Positions 36,231 through 45,666 of a stretch of DNA of 64,000 nucleotides are shown here, one piece after another. Position 1 is the first letter of the stretch, and each line of letters starts with the position of its first letter. The position numbers and the translations under genes were made by a program. Under the pieces are notes generated by a model. The model worked only from the letters and a program-made list of their open reading frames with translations. It did no database searches and had not been told where the DNA came from. This DNA comes from Vibrio sp. ED004 (GTDB lineage Bacteria > Pseudomonadota > Gammaproteobacteria > Enterobacterales > Vibrionaceae), in assembly GCF_023206395.1 (NCBI RefSeq), contig NZ_CP066150.1, positions 1,736,001-1,800,000 on the forward strand, given 5' to 3'.

Positions 36231-37022
36231 TTAGAAGTAGTATCTCACACCAATCCAAGCCTCGGTTTGCCAATCATTCGGCATTGATACACCTTTCACA
36301 TCAACATCTGCTTTGGTAATGTCATAACGCGTATTCAACCACCAAGTTCTTGCACTGTTCATCGGTACATTTAATGATGTTTTAAATGAGAAATTCTGCA
36401 TATCGATGTCATCGCCAGAAAGGTCCTGCCACTCAGGTACTAGAGATACATAAGCGCCAGAGTCACCGAGATGTTTCGCTGTAATCAAACCAAGCGAGTA
36501 TCCCGTTAGGTCATCTTTAGATGAAGTAATACCAGGGATCTCCATACTACCCGTCATAAGCCCTGCTCTTGGAAAGAGTAGGAAACCACCAGTGTAAGCA
36601 GGATTAATCGCAACAACTCCACCAACCGACAACAAATCGTTTTTAATGCTAGTACGCGTATTAATGTAGTCTAATGAAAGACCCACTTTAGGCGTCGCCT
36701 TAGTACCCGTATCAAAGACATGGAAATACTGAACTCTAGAGTTACTGTACTCAGTGCCAAACTGGTCTGGATCGCGAAGCGCTGTGTTACTTTCATCGAC
36801 AAACGTCGCTTCAGCAAGTAGGGCAAACTGTTGGCCGTTGTCTAAGCCGCCAGAGACTTGTCCCTGAAATTGAATATCTGAGCTACCATTCAACATCAAT
36901 GCAGCTTGAGTATAAACTTTGGTGACATCAGCAGGGTCGATAACTCGTTCTGTATCTGAATCTGCATGTGCAGGAAGGGCTAGACCTAAACTCAACGGGA
37001 TTAATAGAGCAAGCTTTTTCAT
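36231..37022 (-). CDS. Predicted outer-membrane beta-barrel protein
   Basis: A 263-residue exported protein. The signal peptide is MKKLALLIPLSLGLALPAHA. The mature part alternates polar and hydrophobic residues in short strands (AALMLNGSSDIQFQGQVSG, GLSLDYINTRTSI, TWWLNTRYDITKA) and ends in ARG-TYR-TYR-PHE, a typical outer-membrane C-terminus with terminal Phe. I do not recognise a named family. It is followed on the same strand after 66 bases by the serine hydrolase gene upstream, so the two may be co-transcribed. Confidence 0.65.
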   Translation of the reverse strand: MKKLALLIPLSLGLALPAHADSDTERVIDPADVTKVYTQAALMLNGSSDIQFQGQVSGGLDNGQQFALLAEATFVDESNTALRDPDQFGTEYSNSRVQYFHVFDTGTKATPKVGLSLDYINTRTSIKNDLLSVGGVVAINPAYTGGFLLFPRAGLMTGSMEIPGITSSKDDLTGYSLGLITAKHLGDSGAYVSLVPEWQDLSGDDIDMQNFSFKTSLNVPMNSARTWWLNTRYDITKADVDVKGVSMPNDWQTEAWIGVRYYF

Positions 37023-37088
37023 TATATCTCTCGAAAGTCGTTTGCTTCCTCCTTGAAGCCTGAAACATCCTGTTGGGTAATAAATAGA

Positions 37089-38444
37089 TTATTTGTCTGC
37101 AACTAGTTTTGCTGCTGAACGCATTAGTGCTGGGCCTTTATTCTCACCAAAACCAGAGTGGTATGGGTTGGTTGAGAACATCACGCCTACGAAATCACGT
37201 TCCGGATCGATGTAAATGAACTGGCCAAGGTTGCCACTTTTTGACATCGCACCGTCATTGAACACATAGTCGAATTGATAAGCGTTGTAGTCAGCCTTTT
37301 CGTTAAAAGCGTGCACTGAACTACTCTCTTTACTAGTACCTACGAAGCCTTTTGGATTGCCACCAGTATGAATGCGATCAATCACCGCTTGTGAAATCAC
37401 AGGTTCATCAGCCACTGCTTTCCAGCTTGGTGTAAATAGTGTTCCCCAACGCGCCATATCTTCTAAGGTCGTTGAAACCAAGCCTACGGCAATAGCCATT
37501 CCATCTGGCGTTAGATTGAACTGCATAGGCTGGCGAGCATGTACTTTAGACCAAACACGGTCTTCAAATACCTCGGTCCAAGTCTTGTTTTCAATGTTTT
37601 CTACTAGCTTGGTCAAAACCATTGTATTGATAGAGGCATAGCGGAAATGATCACCCGCTTTCTCACCCTCTAGCTGCTGTGCTCCTTTCGCAACATTCAT
37701 CCACGTTTCCATCTCACCGGTTTTAGCTCTTGGCGAATTAAACGATGCAGCAAAGAAACGCACTACGTCAGAATCAGGATTCAGTATCGATTCAAGCGTT
37801 TCTTCGTTGTCTAGCGCAGTCGACATATTGAGAATCTGATGAACAGTGATGCCTTCCCAATTAGTTGCTTTGAGTTCGGGAACATAGTGAGTAATGTCTT
37901 GTTCAGGATCGACTTTTCCCTCTTCAACCAACATTGCGACTACTGCGCCTACTGTCGTTTTCGCTGTTGACGCCCAAACGTGGGTGTCTGTTGGGCTCAT
38001 GCCTGGGTAAGCCTGATAAACAATTTCACCCTTGTGAATTAACATGAAGCCTTGAGTTCTGAACTGCTCATCCGCTAGATATTGCTCCATCGTCAGTTCA
38101 CCTTTGGTTTCGGTGTTTACCGTTAATTTAGCAAGGCGTGAATCGATATTTTTAACCAATGGTTTATATTCAGCATTTGGAGCAGCAAGAGCCGTCGGCA
38201 AAAATTCACTCATGTGCATGTTGTAGTAGACACTGTGATCACCACCCATTTGCCAATGGAAGTTATTGAAATTTTCGCGAGCTGAATCAACGAAACCAGG
38301 AGTAAAAGATTGATGAGCATCTTTCACAGGTAGAGTAACCTGCGCGCCTTCAATTTTAAGTGCGGCTTCTACTGGGTTTTCTGCAAGAGCCATCGATGAA
38401 ATGGCAAGTGATGAAATAAATAGGGCAATGGGTGTAAGTTTCAT
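37089..38444 (-). CDS. Exported class C beta-lactamase-like serine hydrolase
   Basis: A 451-residue protein with a signal peptide (MKLTPIALFISSLAISSMALA). The active-site S-x-x-K is WASTAKTTVGAVVAMLVEEGK. YASINTMVLTKLVE supplies the YxN-type Tyr, and the C-terminal SKSGNLGQFIYIDPERDFVGVMFSTNP is the usual closing strand. The family includes esterases, D-aminopeptidases and 6-aminohexanoate-dimer hydrolases, so true beta-lactamase activity is unlikely. It is divergent from an AraC-type gene that may control it. Confidence 0.82.
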   Translation of the reverse strand: MKLTPIALFISSLAISSMALAENPVEAALKIEGAQVTLPVKDAHQSFTPGFVDSARENFNNFHWQMGGDHSVYYNMHMSEFLPTALAAPNAEYKPLVKNIDSRLAKLTVNTETKGELTMEQYLADEQFRTQGFMLIHKGEIVYQAYPGMSPTDTHVWASTAKTTVGAVVAMLVEEGKVDPEQDITHYVPELKATNWEGITVHQILNMSTALDNEETLESILNPDSDVVRFFAASFNSPRAKTGEMETWMNVAKGAQQLEGEKAGDHFRYASINTMVLTKLVENIENKTWTEVFEDRVWSKVHARQPMQFNLTPDGMAIAVGLVSTTLEDMARWGTLFTPSWKAVADEPVISQAVIDRIHTGGNPKGFVGTSKESSSVHAFNEKADYNAYQFDYVFNDGAMSKSGNLGQFIYIDPERDFVGVMFSTNPYHSGFGENKGPALMRSAAKLVADK

Positions 38445-38537
38445 ATTCTTCTCCTCTTTGGGTTGGAAGAAGTATATGGAGTTACGCTACACTTAATTAG
38501 GTCACTTGGTGACATTTATAGGTAAACACTAACAACA

Positions 38538-39533
38538 ATGAAAGCATCATCGAACATAACTAACATACTATTGAGCTCTACCAGTAATATTGCCCCATAC
38601 ATTGCGTATTGCGATAAGAGAGCGCTTGATTGGCGTAGTGTCGCTATCGAGTGCGGCTTACCAATTGAGCTAACACAATCTAACCAATGGCTTCCTACTC
38701 AAGATTTAATTCTTTTTATTCATCGACTTGAGCGTAAGTTTGATTATTCGATTGGTATTGAGGTTGGGCGAAAAACCTCTCTGGAACAACTGTCACCACA
38801 GCTGCACTATGAGATAGAGAAATGCAGTTCGTTAGAACAAGCCATTCGCTGTTTGATCGCTGAAATGCCTAATTTGAACAACCACGTCACGATATGGACG
38901 GAGAAAAAAGAGGGATTGTGGTGGCTATGTCATCGCAGTTGCTATCATCCATCAACCTCTGGATTTGAACAATCCGAATGGTTTAGATCCCTTACAGTGA
39001 TTACCCTATGCCGTAGGTTTATGGACGAAAGTTGGCAACCATCACACGCCAAGCTTGTCTCTAGTTACAACAGCGCACGTAAATTACCCAAACATTTCTT
39101 TGATTCTGATATTCAGTTTGAGCAGCAATATGGGGCGATTGCGATCCCACTGCCCGATGACTATCGCGCTATCTCAGAACAAAATAGTACCCAAGATTGG
39201 CATCAAGCAGTCAACACACTGATAAACACTTATTCGACTTTACCTTGGTTCAATATTGAGTGGTTTGCGACCATGCTTGGCATGACAAAACGAACGCTAC
39301 AGAGAAACCTAAAGAGTAAAGACATTCTTTTTAAAGAAGCCAAAGAACAAGTTCGGGAAACCAAAGCAAAACAGCTACTCGAAGAGACTGACCTTTCAGT
39401 TCAAGAGATCAGTTGGCAAGTGGGTTACAGCGACTTGAGTAATTTCAATCGAGCATTCAAAGGTTGGGTTGGACAAACAGCCCCAGACTATCGACGTCAG
39501 ATCCAGAACTCAGCAACAAAAAATCCGACCTAA
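38538..39533 (+). CDS. AraC-family regulator with Arabinose_bd-type sensor (OruR-like)
   Basis: A 331-residue regulator. The N-terminal 190 residues resemble the Arabinose_bd domain of OruR/ArgR-like AraC proteins (IGIEVGRKTSLEQLSPQLHYEIEKCSSLEQAIRC). The C-terminal part has the two AraC helix-turn-helix units: IEWFATMLGMTKRTLQRNLKSKDILF and VQEISWQVGYSDLSNFNRAFKGWVGQTAPDYRR. It is divergent from the serine hydrolase gene. Convergent with the next gene at 39580. Confidence 0.85.
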   Translation: MKASSNITNILLSSTSNIAPYIAYCDKRALDWRSVAIECGLPIELTQSNQWLPTQDLILFIHRLERKFDYSIGIEVGRKTSLEQLSPQLHYEIEKCSSLEQAIRCLIAEMPNLNNHVTIWTEKKEGLWWLCHRSCYHPSTSGFEQSEWFRSLTVITLCRRFMDESWQPSHAKLVSSYNSARKLPKHFFDSDIQFEQQYGAIAIPLPDDYRAISEQNSTQDWHQAVNTLINTYSTLPWFNIEWFATMLGMTKRTLQRNLKSKDILFKEAKEQVRETKAKQLLEETDLSVQEISWQVGYSDLSNFNRAFKGWVGQTAPDYRRQIQNSATKNPT

Positions 39534-39579
39534 TGGTCGGACTAATTATTAACTCACAGAGCGAGTGATACCGACGACG

Positions 39580-40695
39580 TTAATCTAGTAACGCTCGTGC
39601 ATTATCGCCTTGCTCATAGATGCAAAGACTAACACTGGATAGGACTTTGATATCACCTAAAGTCACTAGCAACGAATTGATGCCATTGGAGAGATTTTGA
39701 TTCAAACGGTTAACGATGAGTTGAACCTTAGCAATATCCTCTTTTGCTTTTGGAACGCGAGTGTTCATAAAGTTAAACCACTTTTCATTCATGTTACGAG
39801 ACACTTTGGCGAGTACCTCTGTGTTAGTAATGGTGAATGGTTTGTCCAGTGTCCCGCCGTCACGTAGGATATCGTAAATGATATGGCCGTTCTTTTTCGC
39901 CACCATCATATTTTTGGTATTAAGTTGCAGTTCACCAATGTGTCCATTTTCCATTTCTAGGAAGAACTTAATATCTTTGTATCCGGCATCCGTTGCACCA
40001 CAGTTATATTTGGCTTTTTCACCTTTACTGGTGCCATAACGATCTTTCATCGCCGATTGATGGTGCTTAAGCTTGTCGAACTCTGTTGACAGAGCAATGA
40101 TGGACTTGGCTGCAACCATATCTTGCATGGTTTCAAAAACGATCGTCATTCGCGCTGCATCTTTTAGATCGCCAATATCATAATGGCGTTTACGATTGGT
40201 AATTTTATCTAACGCACCATGAAAATCTTTAACACCTAAGTAAGCACCAGGTGGCTGTTTCAACGTGCCATTACAGACAGAAGCAACTTTTATGGCGTAT
40301 TCTTTCAGCGCTTCTTGAGCTTCAACCGTCTCCATAAACATCATAAAAAGCTGCTTTTTCTTAAGTGTCGCATTAGCAACCTGACTTCGAGAACCAAAGT
40401 CTAGATTTCCATTGGCAAGCTTTTGGCTCGTTGCGTCATCCAAGTAATCATTGATTTTCTCTTTTTGAGTCATGATGTCTAATATCACTTGGTCTTGTTG
40501 CTTGTTCGCGGCGTTTAAGTAGTCGAAGTTTTCTATCTTCTGTTTTAACGCCTGAAGCCTTTGATTGTAGTCTTCGACATTTACTAAGCGGAAACCTTGA
40601 GACATGATTCCTTGCTGGTTTATCTTCGCCAATACCTTAGCTTTGTTTTTTCTTGCTTGATCCGCTGTGATCTGAATATCTTCTGTCCCTGACAT
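39580..40695 (-). CDS. Orphan RelA/SpoT-like nucleotidyltransferase-domain protein
   Basis: A 371-residue protein with no HD hydrolase, TGS or ACT domain. Residues 1-140 are helical and lysine/glutamine-rich. Residues 155-280 match the synthetase core of RelA/SpoT proteins: VKDFHGALDKITNRKRHYD, LKDAARMTIVF (Asp179, counterpart of the catalytic DxxGxR Asp), DAGYKDIKFFLEM (counterpart of GYRSxH) and IGELQLNTKNMM (Glu255, counterpart of the EIQIRT Glu). The start with GAAGGAAC is preferred over a GTG/ATG 13 codons upstream. It may make an alarmone-type nucleotide or be a toxin-like effector. No cognate antitoxin gene is visible next to it. Confidence 0.65.
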   Translation of the reverse strand: MSGTEDIQITADQARKNKAKVLAKINQQGIMSQGFRLVNVEDYNQRLQALKQKIENFDYLNAANKQQDQVILDIMTQKEKINDYLDDATSQKLANGNLDFGSRSQVANATLKKKQLFMMFMETVEAQEALKEYAIKVASVCNGTLKQPPGAYLGVKDFHGALDKITNRKRHYDIGDLKDAARMTIVFETMQDMVAAKSIIALSTEFDKLKHHQSAMKDRYGTSKGEKAKYNCGATDAGYKDIKFFLEMENGHIGELQLNTKNMMVAKKNGHIIYDILRDGGTLDKPFTITNTEVLAKVSRNMNEKWFNFMNTRVPKAKEDIAKVQLIVNRLNQNLSNGINSLLVTLGDIKVLSSVSLCIYEQGDNARALLD

Positions 40696-41027
40696 ATTTA
40701 GTTCCTTCTCAAATATGGGTTTAGTTAAACTCAACCCCTATGCTTATTAAACGATACTAGTTTATAGATACTGGAATTACATCAAGCAGAAATGATAAGC
40801 CTATAAAATAAATGAGGTTTGAGATACGGTTCTATAAAATTGCTCACTAAGACCTTACCCGTACAAGTTAATTATTTAACCAATCAACGCAACTACGAAA
40901 TTTTCGTACTCCATAGATCTCCCGTCATTTATTGGTATCTTACTGACCTTACGTTATCCTTAGCGCAAATCTTCATTGAGAGGTTCATCAATAAAGTGAA
41001 TCGACTATCAAGAATAATAAGAGTGTT

Positions 41028-42362
41028 ATGAATTCTACTACCGCAACTCCCTCGCCTTCTCTTGGCCGACAACTCTATACCATGACATGGCCAATGCTAT
41101 TTGGGGTGCTTTCCCTGATGAGCTTCCAGCTTGTAGACAGTGCTTTTATTGGCCAGTTAGGCGTGCTACCGCTCGCAGTTCAAGGTTTCACGCTGCCAAT
41201 TCAGATGATCATCATTGGTGTTCAGGTAGGGCTAGGGATTGCGACAACCGCGGTTATCGCGAGAGCTATTGGGGCTAATGAGATACGCTACGCCAAACAG
41301 CTTGGCGGGTTAGTGGTTGCGATGGGAAGCATAAGTGTCGCGCTGTTCTCCGTCATCATCTATCTGCTAAGAGGGCCAATTTTACAGCTGCTTGATGCGC
41401 CACCGACGGTATTGCCGATCATCGATTCTTACTGGATCTATTGGCTGATGAGTTCTTGGACAGGGGCACTGCTCTACTTTTTTTACAGTGTGTGTCGTGC
41501 CAATGGCAATACCATGCTTCCCGGTTCAATGATGATCGCCACCAGCATCATCAACTTGATATTGGATCCTATTTTCATCTTCACGCTCGACATGGGCATC
41601 AACGGAGCCGCCATTGCGACCATCTTGGCGTTCGGCGCTGGTATTTTTATCGTTGCTCCTAAGGTGACTAAGAAGCATTGGGTGACATTTGACTGGCACG
41701 ATCTTGATATCGGCAAGAGTGTTCGCTCTATTGGAAACATCATGGGGCCTGCCATGATCAGTCAACTGCTACCGCCAGTCTCTTCGATGCTCGCCACCAA
41801 ACTGCTTGCAGGTTATGGCACTGCAGCCGTGGCAGCTTGGGCGTTGGGTTCTCGTTTTGAATTCTTCTCTATTGTGGCCGTGCTAGCACTGACGATGTCG
41901 ATGCCACCTATGATTGGTCGCATGTTGGGTGAAAAGAACCTTGGGAATATACGTAGTCTTGTGAAGGTTGCCGTTACCTTCGTGTTAGGTTTCCAACTGG
42001 TCATCGCATTGGTGACTTGGTTATTCTCTGGCGGGTTGGCGAACCTCATGACCAGTGACAACGAAGTATCAACGATTCTGAACTACCACCTACTGGTCGT
42101 GCCAATCAGCTTAGGGCCTTTGGGTATCTGTATGTTGATGGTTTCTATCTCTAATGCTTTGGGCAAGTCTTACACCGCGTTAACGATTTCTGCATTGCGT
42201 CTGTTTGTTTTCTTCTTGCCTTGCTTGTGGGTTGGCTCTCAGCTAGCAGGGATTGAAGGTCTTTTCTGGGGTGCGATGGTAGGCAATATACTTGCCGGCA
42301 CCTGTGCATGGTTTATGTACCGACGCGCGCTTGGACAAGTCGAGGCTAAGTTAGCCAACTAA
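41028..42362 (+). CDS. MATE-family multidrug efflux protein
   Basis: A 444-residue inner-membrane protein with twelve hydrophobic helices in two six-helix halves. The pattern TMTWPMLFGVLSLMSFQLVDSAFIGQLGVLPLAVQGF at the start and the repeated segment IMGPAMISQLLPPVSSMLATKLLAGYGTAAVAAWALGSR in the second half are characteristic of the DinF branch of MATE antiporters. It exports cationic compounds using Na+ or H+. A strong terminator follows. Confidence 0.88.
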   Translation: MNSTTATPSPSLGRQLYTMTWPMLFGVLSLMSFQLVDSAFIGQLGVLPLAVQGFTLPIQMIIIGVQVGLGIATTAVIARAIGANEIRYAKQLGGLVVAMGSISVALFSVIIYLLRGPILQLLDAPPTVLPIIDSYWIYWLMSSWTGALLYFFYSVCRANGNTMLPGSMMIATSIINLILDPIFIFTLDMGINGAAIATILAFGAGIFIVAPKVTKKHWVTFDWHDLDIGKSVRSIGNIMGPAMISQLLPPVSSMLATKLLAGYGTAAVAAWALGSRFEFFSIVAVLALTMSMPPMIGRMLGEKNLGNIRSLVKVAVTFVLGFQLVIALVTWLFSGGLANLMTSDNEVSTILNYHLLVVPISLGPLGICMLMVSISNALGKSYTALTISALRLFVFFLPCLWVGSQLAGIEGLFWGAMVGNILAGTCAWFMYRRALGQVEAKLAN

Positions 42363-42399
42363 TACACTAGCAAGTTGTTAGCTTTTAGTTGTTAAATAC

Positions 42400-42430
42400 A
42401 AAAAAGCAGCCACTTAGGCTGCTTTTTTAG
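42400..42430 (+). terminator. Bidirectional terminator between the MATE gene and the phn operon
   Basis: AAAAAAGCAGCC pairs with GGCTGCTTTTTT around a six-base loop. It closes the MATE gene on the plus strand and the phn operon on the minus strand. Confidence 0.88.
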
Positions 42431-42455
42431 TTTTCAGAGTGAAAGGATATCGCGT

Positions 42456-43097
42456 TTAAGTTAATTCAAAGTGACTCAAAAACTCACCGCAATCTTTTTG
42501 GAAAAGTGGCAATGCTTCTGCTAGCTTTTCATCATCCCAATGCCACCATTCAAGGCTTTCTAGTCTCTCGCCATAGCTAGGATCATCAAAGCGAGAGCGT
42601 AGCACCTTGGCAGGGTTACCCACCACAATCGAATATGGCGGTACGTCTTTGGTCACCACACTACCCGCTCCGACAATCGAGCCATTGCCAATCGTAATAC
42701 CCGGAAGAACAATCACGCCATGACCAATCCACACATCGTGTCCAACCTGAACTTTGTCTTCCTCACGCCACGAGAACACCTCATCGTCCAAGGAAGTAGG
42801 GTCTTCACCTAGCTGATACTTGCCAGGGCGATAAGTGAAATGATGCAACGTTGGACGCCACCACGGATGATTGCTCGGGTTCAAGCGAACCGCCGCAGCA
42901 ATGGATGTGAATTTACCAATCTCGGTAAACATCAGATTACAGTCGTTTTGGATATAACTGTAATCTCCAACCAGCACGTTATTTAACACGCAACGGTCAG
43001 CGATTTCTGTCCAACGTCCTAACTCAACATTGTGTAATTTACTGCTTTCCGCAACGCTAGGCTCGCAGTTTAATGTAGGTGACAAAGGTTGGCTCAT
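42456..43097 (-). CDS. Phosphonate-metabolism hexapeptide-repeat acetyltransferase-like protein
   Basis: A 213-residue left-handed beta-helix protein related to DapH/GlmU and chloramphenicol acetyltransferases of the XAT type. The repeats appear in NVLVGDYSYIQNDCNLMFTEIGKFTSIAAAVRLNP and VQVGHDVWIGHGVIVLPGITIGNGSIVGAGSVVTKDVPPYSIVVGNPAKVLRSRF. A specific subfamily of this type accompanies C-P lyase operons. It overlaps phnP by four bases and ends the operon. The acceptor substrate may be an aminoalkylphosphonate, which is inference. Confidence 0.82.
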   Translation of the reverse strand: MSQPLSPTLNCEPSVAESSKLHNVELGRWTEIADRCVLNNVLVGDYSYIQNDCNLMFTEIGKFTSIAAAVRLNPSNHPWWRPTLHHFTYRPGKYQLGEDPTSLDDEVFSWREEDKVQVGHDVWIGHGVIVLPGITIGNGSIVGAGSVVTKDVPPYSIVVGNPAKVLRSRFDDPSYGERLESLEWWHWDDEKLAEALPLFQKDCGEFLSHFELT

Positions 43098-43861
43098 AGG
43101 GTTATTTCCTCACCATCATTGAGAATACATAATCGCTGTGAAAAAGCGTGCGGGTGTTGCGTTGCCCAGCCGAGCATGTGGTGACTGACATGAATCAAAC
43201 CAAGGTTTTTCGGACGACAGGTTTCATCAATATCTAATATGTGGTGAAAATCGTTATGGTTTAAGTTCGATCGAGCTTGAGGGTCTTCAATTGGCGGGTA
43301 ATTACAATCGGTGATTAACCAATCAACAGGAAACTCTTTCAGCCAACGCTCGGTTTGTTTTGGCAGTCCTACCGTATCGGTTAAATACGCGAATCGCTTG
43401 CCATCAAATTCAAAGCAGTAACCAAGGCAAAGTTTAGAATGATTGAGAGGCAATGGCGTTACCGTTATTCCCTGCCAATCAAACGACTTAAACGCTTGAG
43501 CACGCAGTGAAAAATCTAGGATACCCGGATGCTTATAGAGATCATCACAACCCAACGGATCATCAGGAGAAATCACCGAGATCTTATCGCCTGCACCCCA
43601 TCGGAGATCAAACAAACTCTGAACATGATCCATGTGGTAATGAGTCAATAAGATCTGATCAATCGATCCTGCGGGGAATCGGCGCATAAGGTCAGGCGCA
43701 TTGGCATCTAACAGTAGAAACTTGCCATTATGTTCAAGGAACGCTGATGACTTTTCTCGTCTTAAACTGGGGTTTTCAAGGGCAGAAACACACACCGAAC
43801 AATCACACCCGTAAACTGGCACCATCGCGCTGTTGGCCGTGCCTAACATGGTCAGCTTCAT
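43094..43861 (-). CDS. phnP: PhnP, phosphoribosyl 1,2-cyclic phosphate phosphodiesterase
   Basis: A 255-residue metallo-beta-lactamase-fold enzyme that opens the 5-phosphoribosyl 1,2-cyclic phosphate made by C-P lyase. The N-terminal CDCSVC near residue 20 and a following Glu-rich part form the PhnP-specific zinc site. LTHYHMDHVQSLFDLRWG is the catalytic metal motif. Length matches E. coli PhnP. It overlaps phnN and the hexapeptide gene by four bases each. Confidence 0.93.
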   Translation of the reverse strand: MKLTMLGTANSAMVPVYGCDCSVCVSALENPSLRREKSSAFLEHNGKFLLLDANAPDLMRRFPAGSIDQILLTHYHMDHVQSLFDLRWGAGDKISVISPDDPLGCDDLYKHPGILDFSLRAQAFKSFDWQGITVTPLPLNHSKLCLGYCFEFDGKRFAYLTDTVGLPKQTERWLKEFPVDWLITDCNYPPIEDPQARSNLNHNDFHHILDIDETCRPKNLGLIHVSHHMLGWATQHPHAFSQRLCILNDGEEITL

Positions 43862-44514
43862 GCGACACCACCTGCTGGTTCTGCAAGCCTTTCAGCTTGC
43901 TCTTTTAACTGAGCAAACTGAGCGATGCTCTGTTCAAGCGTGCCACTGTTATCAATACACAGCGTATTATTGAGAGCCGATGAGCCTGATGCAGAACCCA
44001 CACAATAGTCAGCCGCACGTTGCAATCGAAGGGCAATCTCAGCTTCATTTTCTCGTCCGCGGGCTCGTAAGCGGGCTTCTAAGACCTCTGGCTTAACGCT
44101 CACTACAACGGGAACTAACCGCTCGCCAAATAAGTCTCTGGCTGCATCCAAATACGCACGTGAGCCATTGACCACGACACTTAAGCCCGCATCCATCCAT
44201 TGGTGAACTTCTTGACCTATGCCATAGCTCATACCATGTGCCTGCCAACTCATCGCAAACATATTGCGCGAGTAGCGAATAAAAAACTCATCATCACTGA
44301 GCTCTACATGATTTTCGCCACCAGCATCGGCCGCACGTGTGATGTAGCGATGAGCGACCACCAAGTCTTCAACAAACTGCTCTCGTAGCGCCGAGATAAT
44401 TGAATCTTTCCCTGCTCCAGAAGGACCAATTACGTAATAAAGCTGGCCCGGTTTGTCAGCTTTAGGGGCAGCGTTCACCACCCCATTCACATCAAATGAG
44501 TAACCTTTAGACAT
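43858..44514 (-). CDS. phnN: PhnN, ribose 1,5-bisphosphate phosphokinase
   Basis: A 218-residue guanylate-kinase-like enzyme that phosphorylates ribose 1,5-bisphosphate to PRPP, linking phosphonate use to nucleotide synthesis. The P-loop is YYVIGPSGAGKDSIISALRE, and RAADAGGENHVELSDDEFF is the PhnN-type GMP-kinase-like lid. There is an N-terminal extension of about 25 residues before the P-loop. It overlaps phnP by four bases. Confidence 0.92.
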   Translation of the reverse strand: MSKGYSFDVNGVVNAAPKADKPGQLYYVIGPSGAGKDSIISALREQFVEDLVVAHRYITRAADAGGENHVELSDDEFFIRYSRNMFAMSWQAHGMSYGIGQEVHQWMDAGLSVVVNGSRAYLDAARDLFGERLVPVVVSVKPEVLEARLRARGRENEAEIALRLQRAADYCVGSASGSSALNNTLCIDNSGTLEQSIAQFAQLKEQAERLAEPAGGVA

Positions 44515-44517
44515 GGA

Positions 44518-45651
44518 TTAGAATACCTTCTTGCCTTCACGCCACACACGAGATACCAGCTGGTGATCATCTAAACGATGCGCTAGCACCAGATCGGCAC
44601 GCTTACCTTCTGCGATGACACCACGGTCCGTTAAGCCAAGAGCTTGTGCAGGATTCAATGTCGCCAATTGCACCGCTTGTGCTACATCGAGATTGTTGCG
44701 TTCATCATTCACTAGCGTAAATACCGCATCTAACAAGCTCACTGGGTAGTAATCAGAAGACAAAATATCCAACACGCCCAAAGACGCCAGTTCATGCGCT
44801 GCGACATTACCCGAGTGCGAACCGCCACGAATAACGTTTGGCGCACCCATCATTACCTTCAATCCTAATTCGTGAGAGCGCTTCGCTGCCTCAACTGTGG
44901 TTGGAAACTCTGCGATGACCATACCCAACTCTTTAGATTCCGTCACATGCGCGCTAGTTGCATCATCATGACTTGCCGTTGGAATGTTCAACTCTCGGCA
45001 CTGACGACAAATCTCATCACGGTTCTGTTTCGACCAACGTTCTGACTGAGCAACTTGGTCTTTTTCGTACACCGCCATTTCAGCATCCGTCATGTTGTAC
45101 TTGCCTTGATAGTAAGTTCGATACTTATCTAGGTTCACAAACTGGCGCTGACCCGGCGCGTGATCCATTACGGAGACTAACTGCACTTCTGGCATGTTGA
45201 CGTAACGCTCAAACAAACCAACCGTGGTTGAGTGCGGCACTTCGCAACGTAAGTGAATACGGTGCTCAGCACGGGTTAAACCGCGTTTCTGGCTCTCAGC
45301 CACGGTATTAATAAACTGATCGAGATTCTCTTGGCGATTACCATCTCGGTAATCCCCTAAAGCAACTGCATCAAGCACAGTAGTGATGCCCGATCCGATC
45401 AACTGTGTATCGTGTGCGCTCATTGCAGAAAGCGGTGGCCAATTCATCTTGGGTCTTGGCGTGAAGTACTTCTCTAGGTTGTCGGTATGCAGCTCAATCA
45501 AGCCCGGCATCAAGAAGCCATTTTTACCATCAAAAGCACCTGGAAGTTGACTGGTCGAGTCAGACATGTTGGCAATCACGCCGTCTCGCAACTCAACAGA
45601 GCCACGCACAACTTCGTTTTCAAGCACCAGATTTACGTTGGTAATAATCAT
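44518..45651 (-). CDS. phnM: PhnM, RPnTP diphosphohydrolase
   Basis: A 377-residue amidohydrolase-superfamily enzyme. It removes pyrophosphate from alpha-D-ribose 1-methylphosphonate 5-triphosphate. The metal motif is LIELHTDNLEKYFTPRP, with a second set in TASHDDATSAHVTESKELG. GGSHSGNVAAHELASLGVLDILSSDYYP is the strongly conserved third segment. It lies three bases before phnN and 15 after phnL. Confidence 0.94.
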   Translation of the reverse strand: MIITNVNLVLENEVVRGSVELRDGVIANMSDSTSQLPGAFDGKNGFLMPGLIELHTDNLEKYFTPRPKMNWPPLSAMSAHDTQLIGSGITTVLDAVALGDYRDGNRQENLDQFINTVAESQKRGLTRAEHRIHLRCEVPHSTTVGLFERYVNMPEVQLVSVMDHAPGQRQFVNLDKYRTYYQGKYNMTDAEMAVYEKDQVAQSERWSKQNRDEICRQCRELNIPTASHDDATSAHVTESKELGMVIAEFPTTVEAAKRSHELGLKVMMGAPNVIRGGSHSGNVAAHELASLGVLDILSSDYYPVSLLDAVFTLVNDERNNLDVAQAVQLATLNPAQALGLTDRGVIAEGKRADLVLAHRLDDHQLVSRVWREGKKVF

Positions 45652-45666
45652 TTGCGTCAGCTCCCT

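Noticed and set aside
40819..41031. Open frame of 70 codons before the MATE gene, a possible antitoxin partner of the RelA/SpoT-like protein
   Set aside because: It lies on the opposite strand, lacks a ribosome site, has an irregular composition and runs into the MATE start. It looks like chance.
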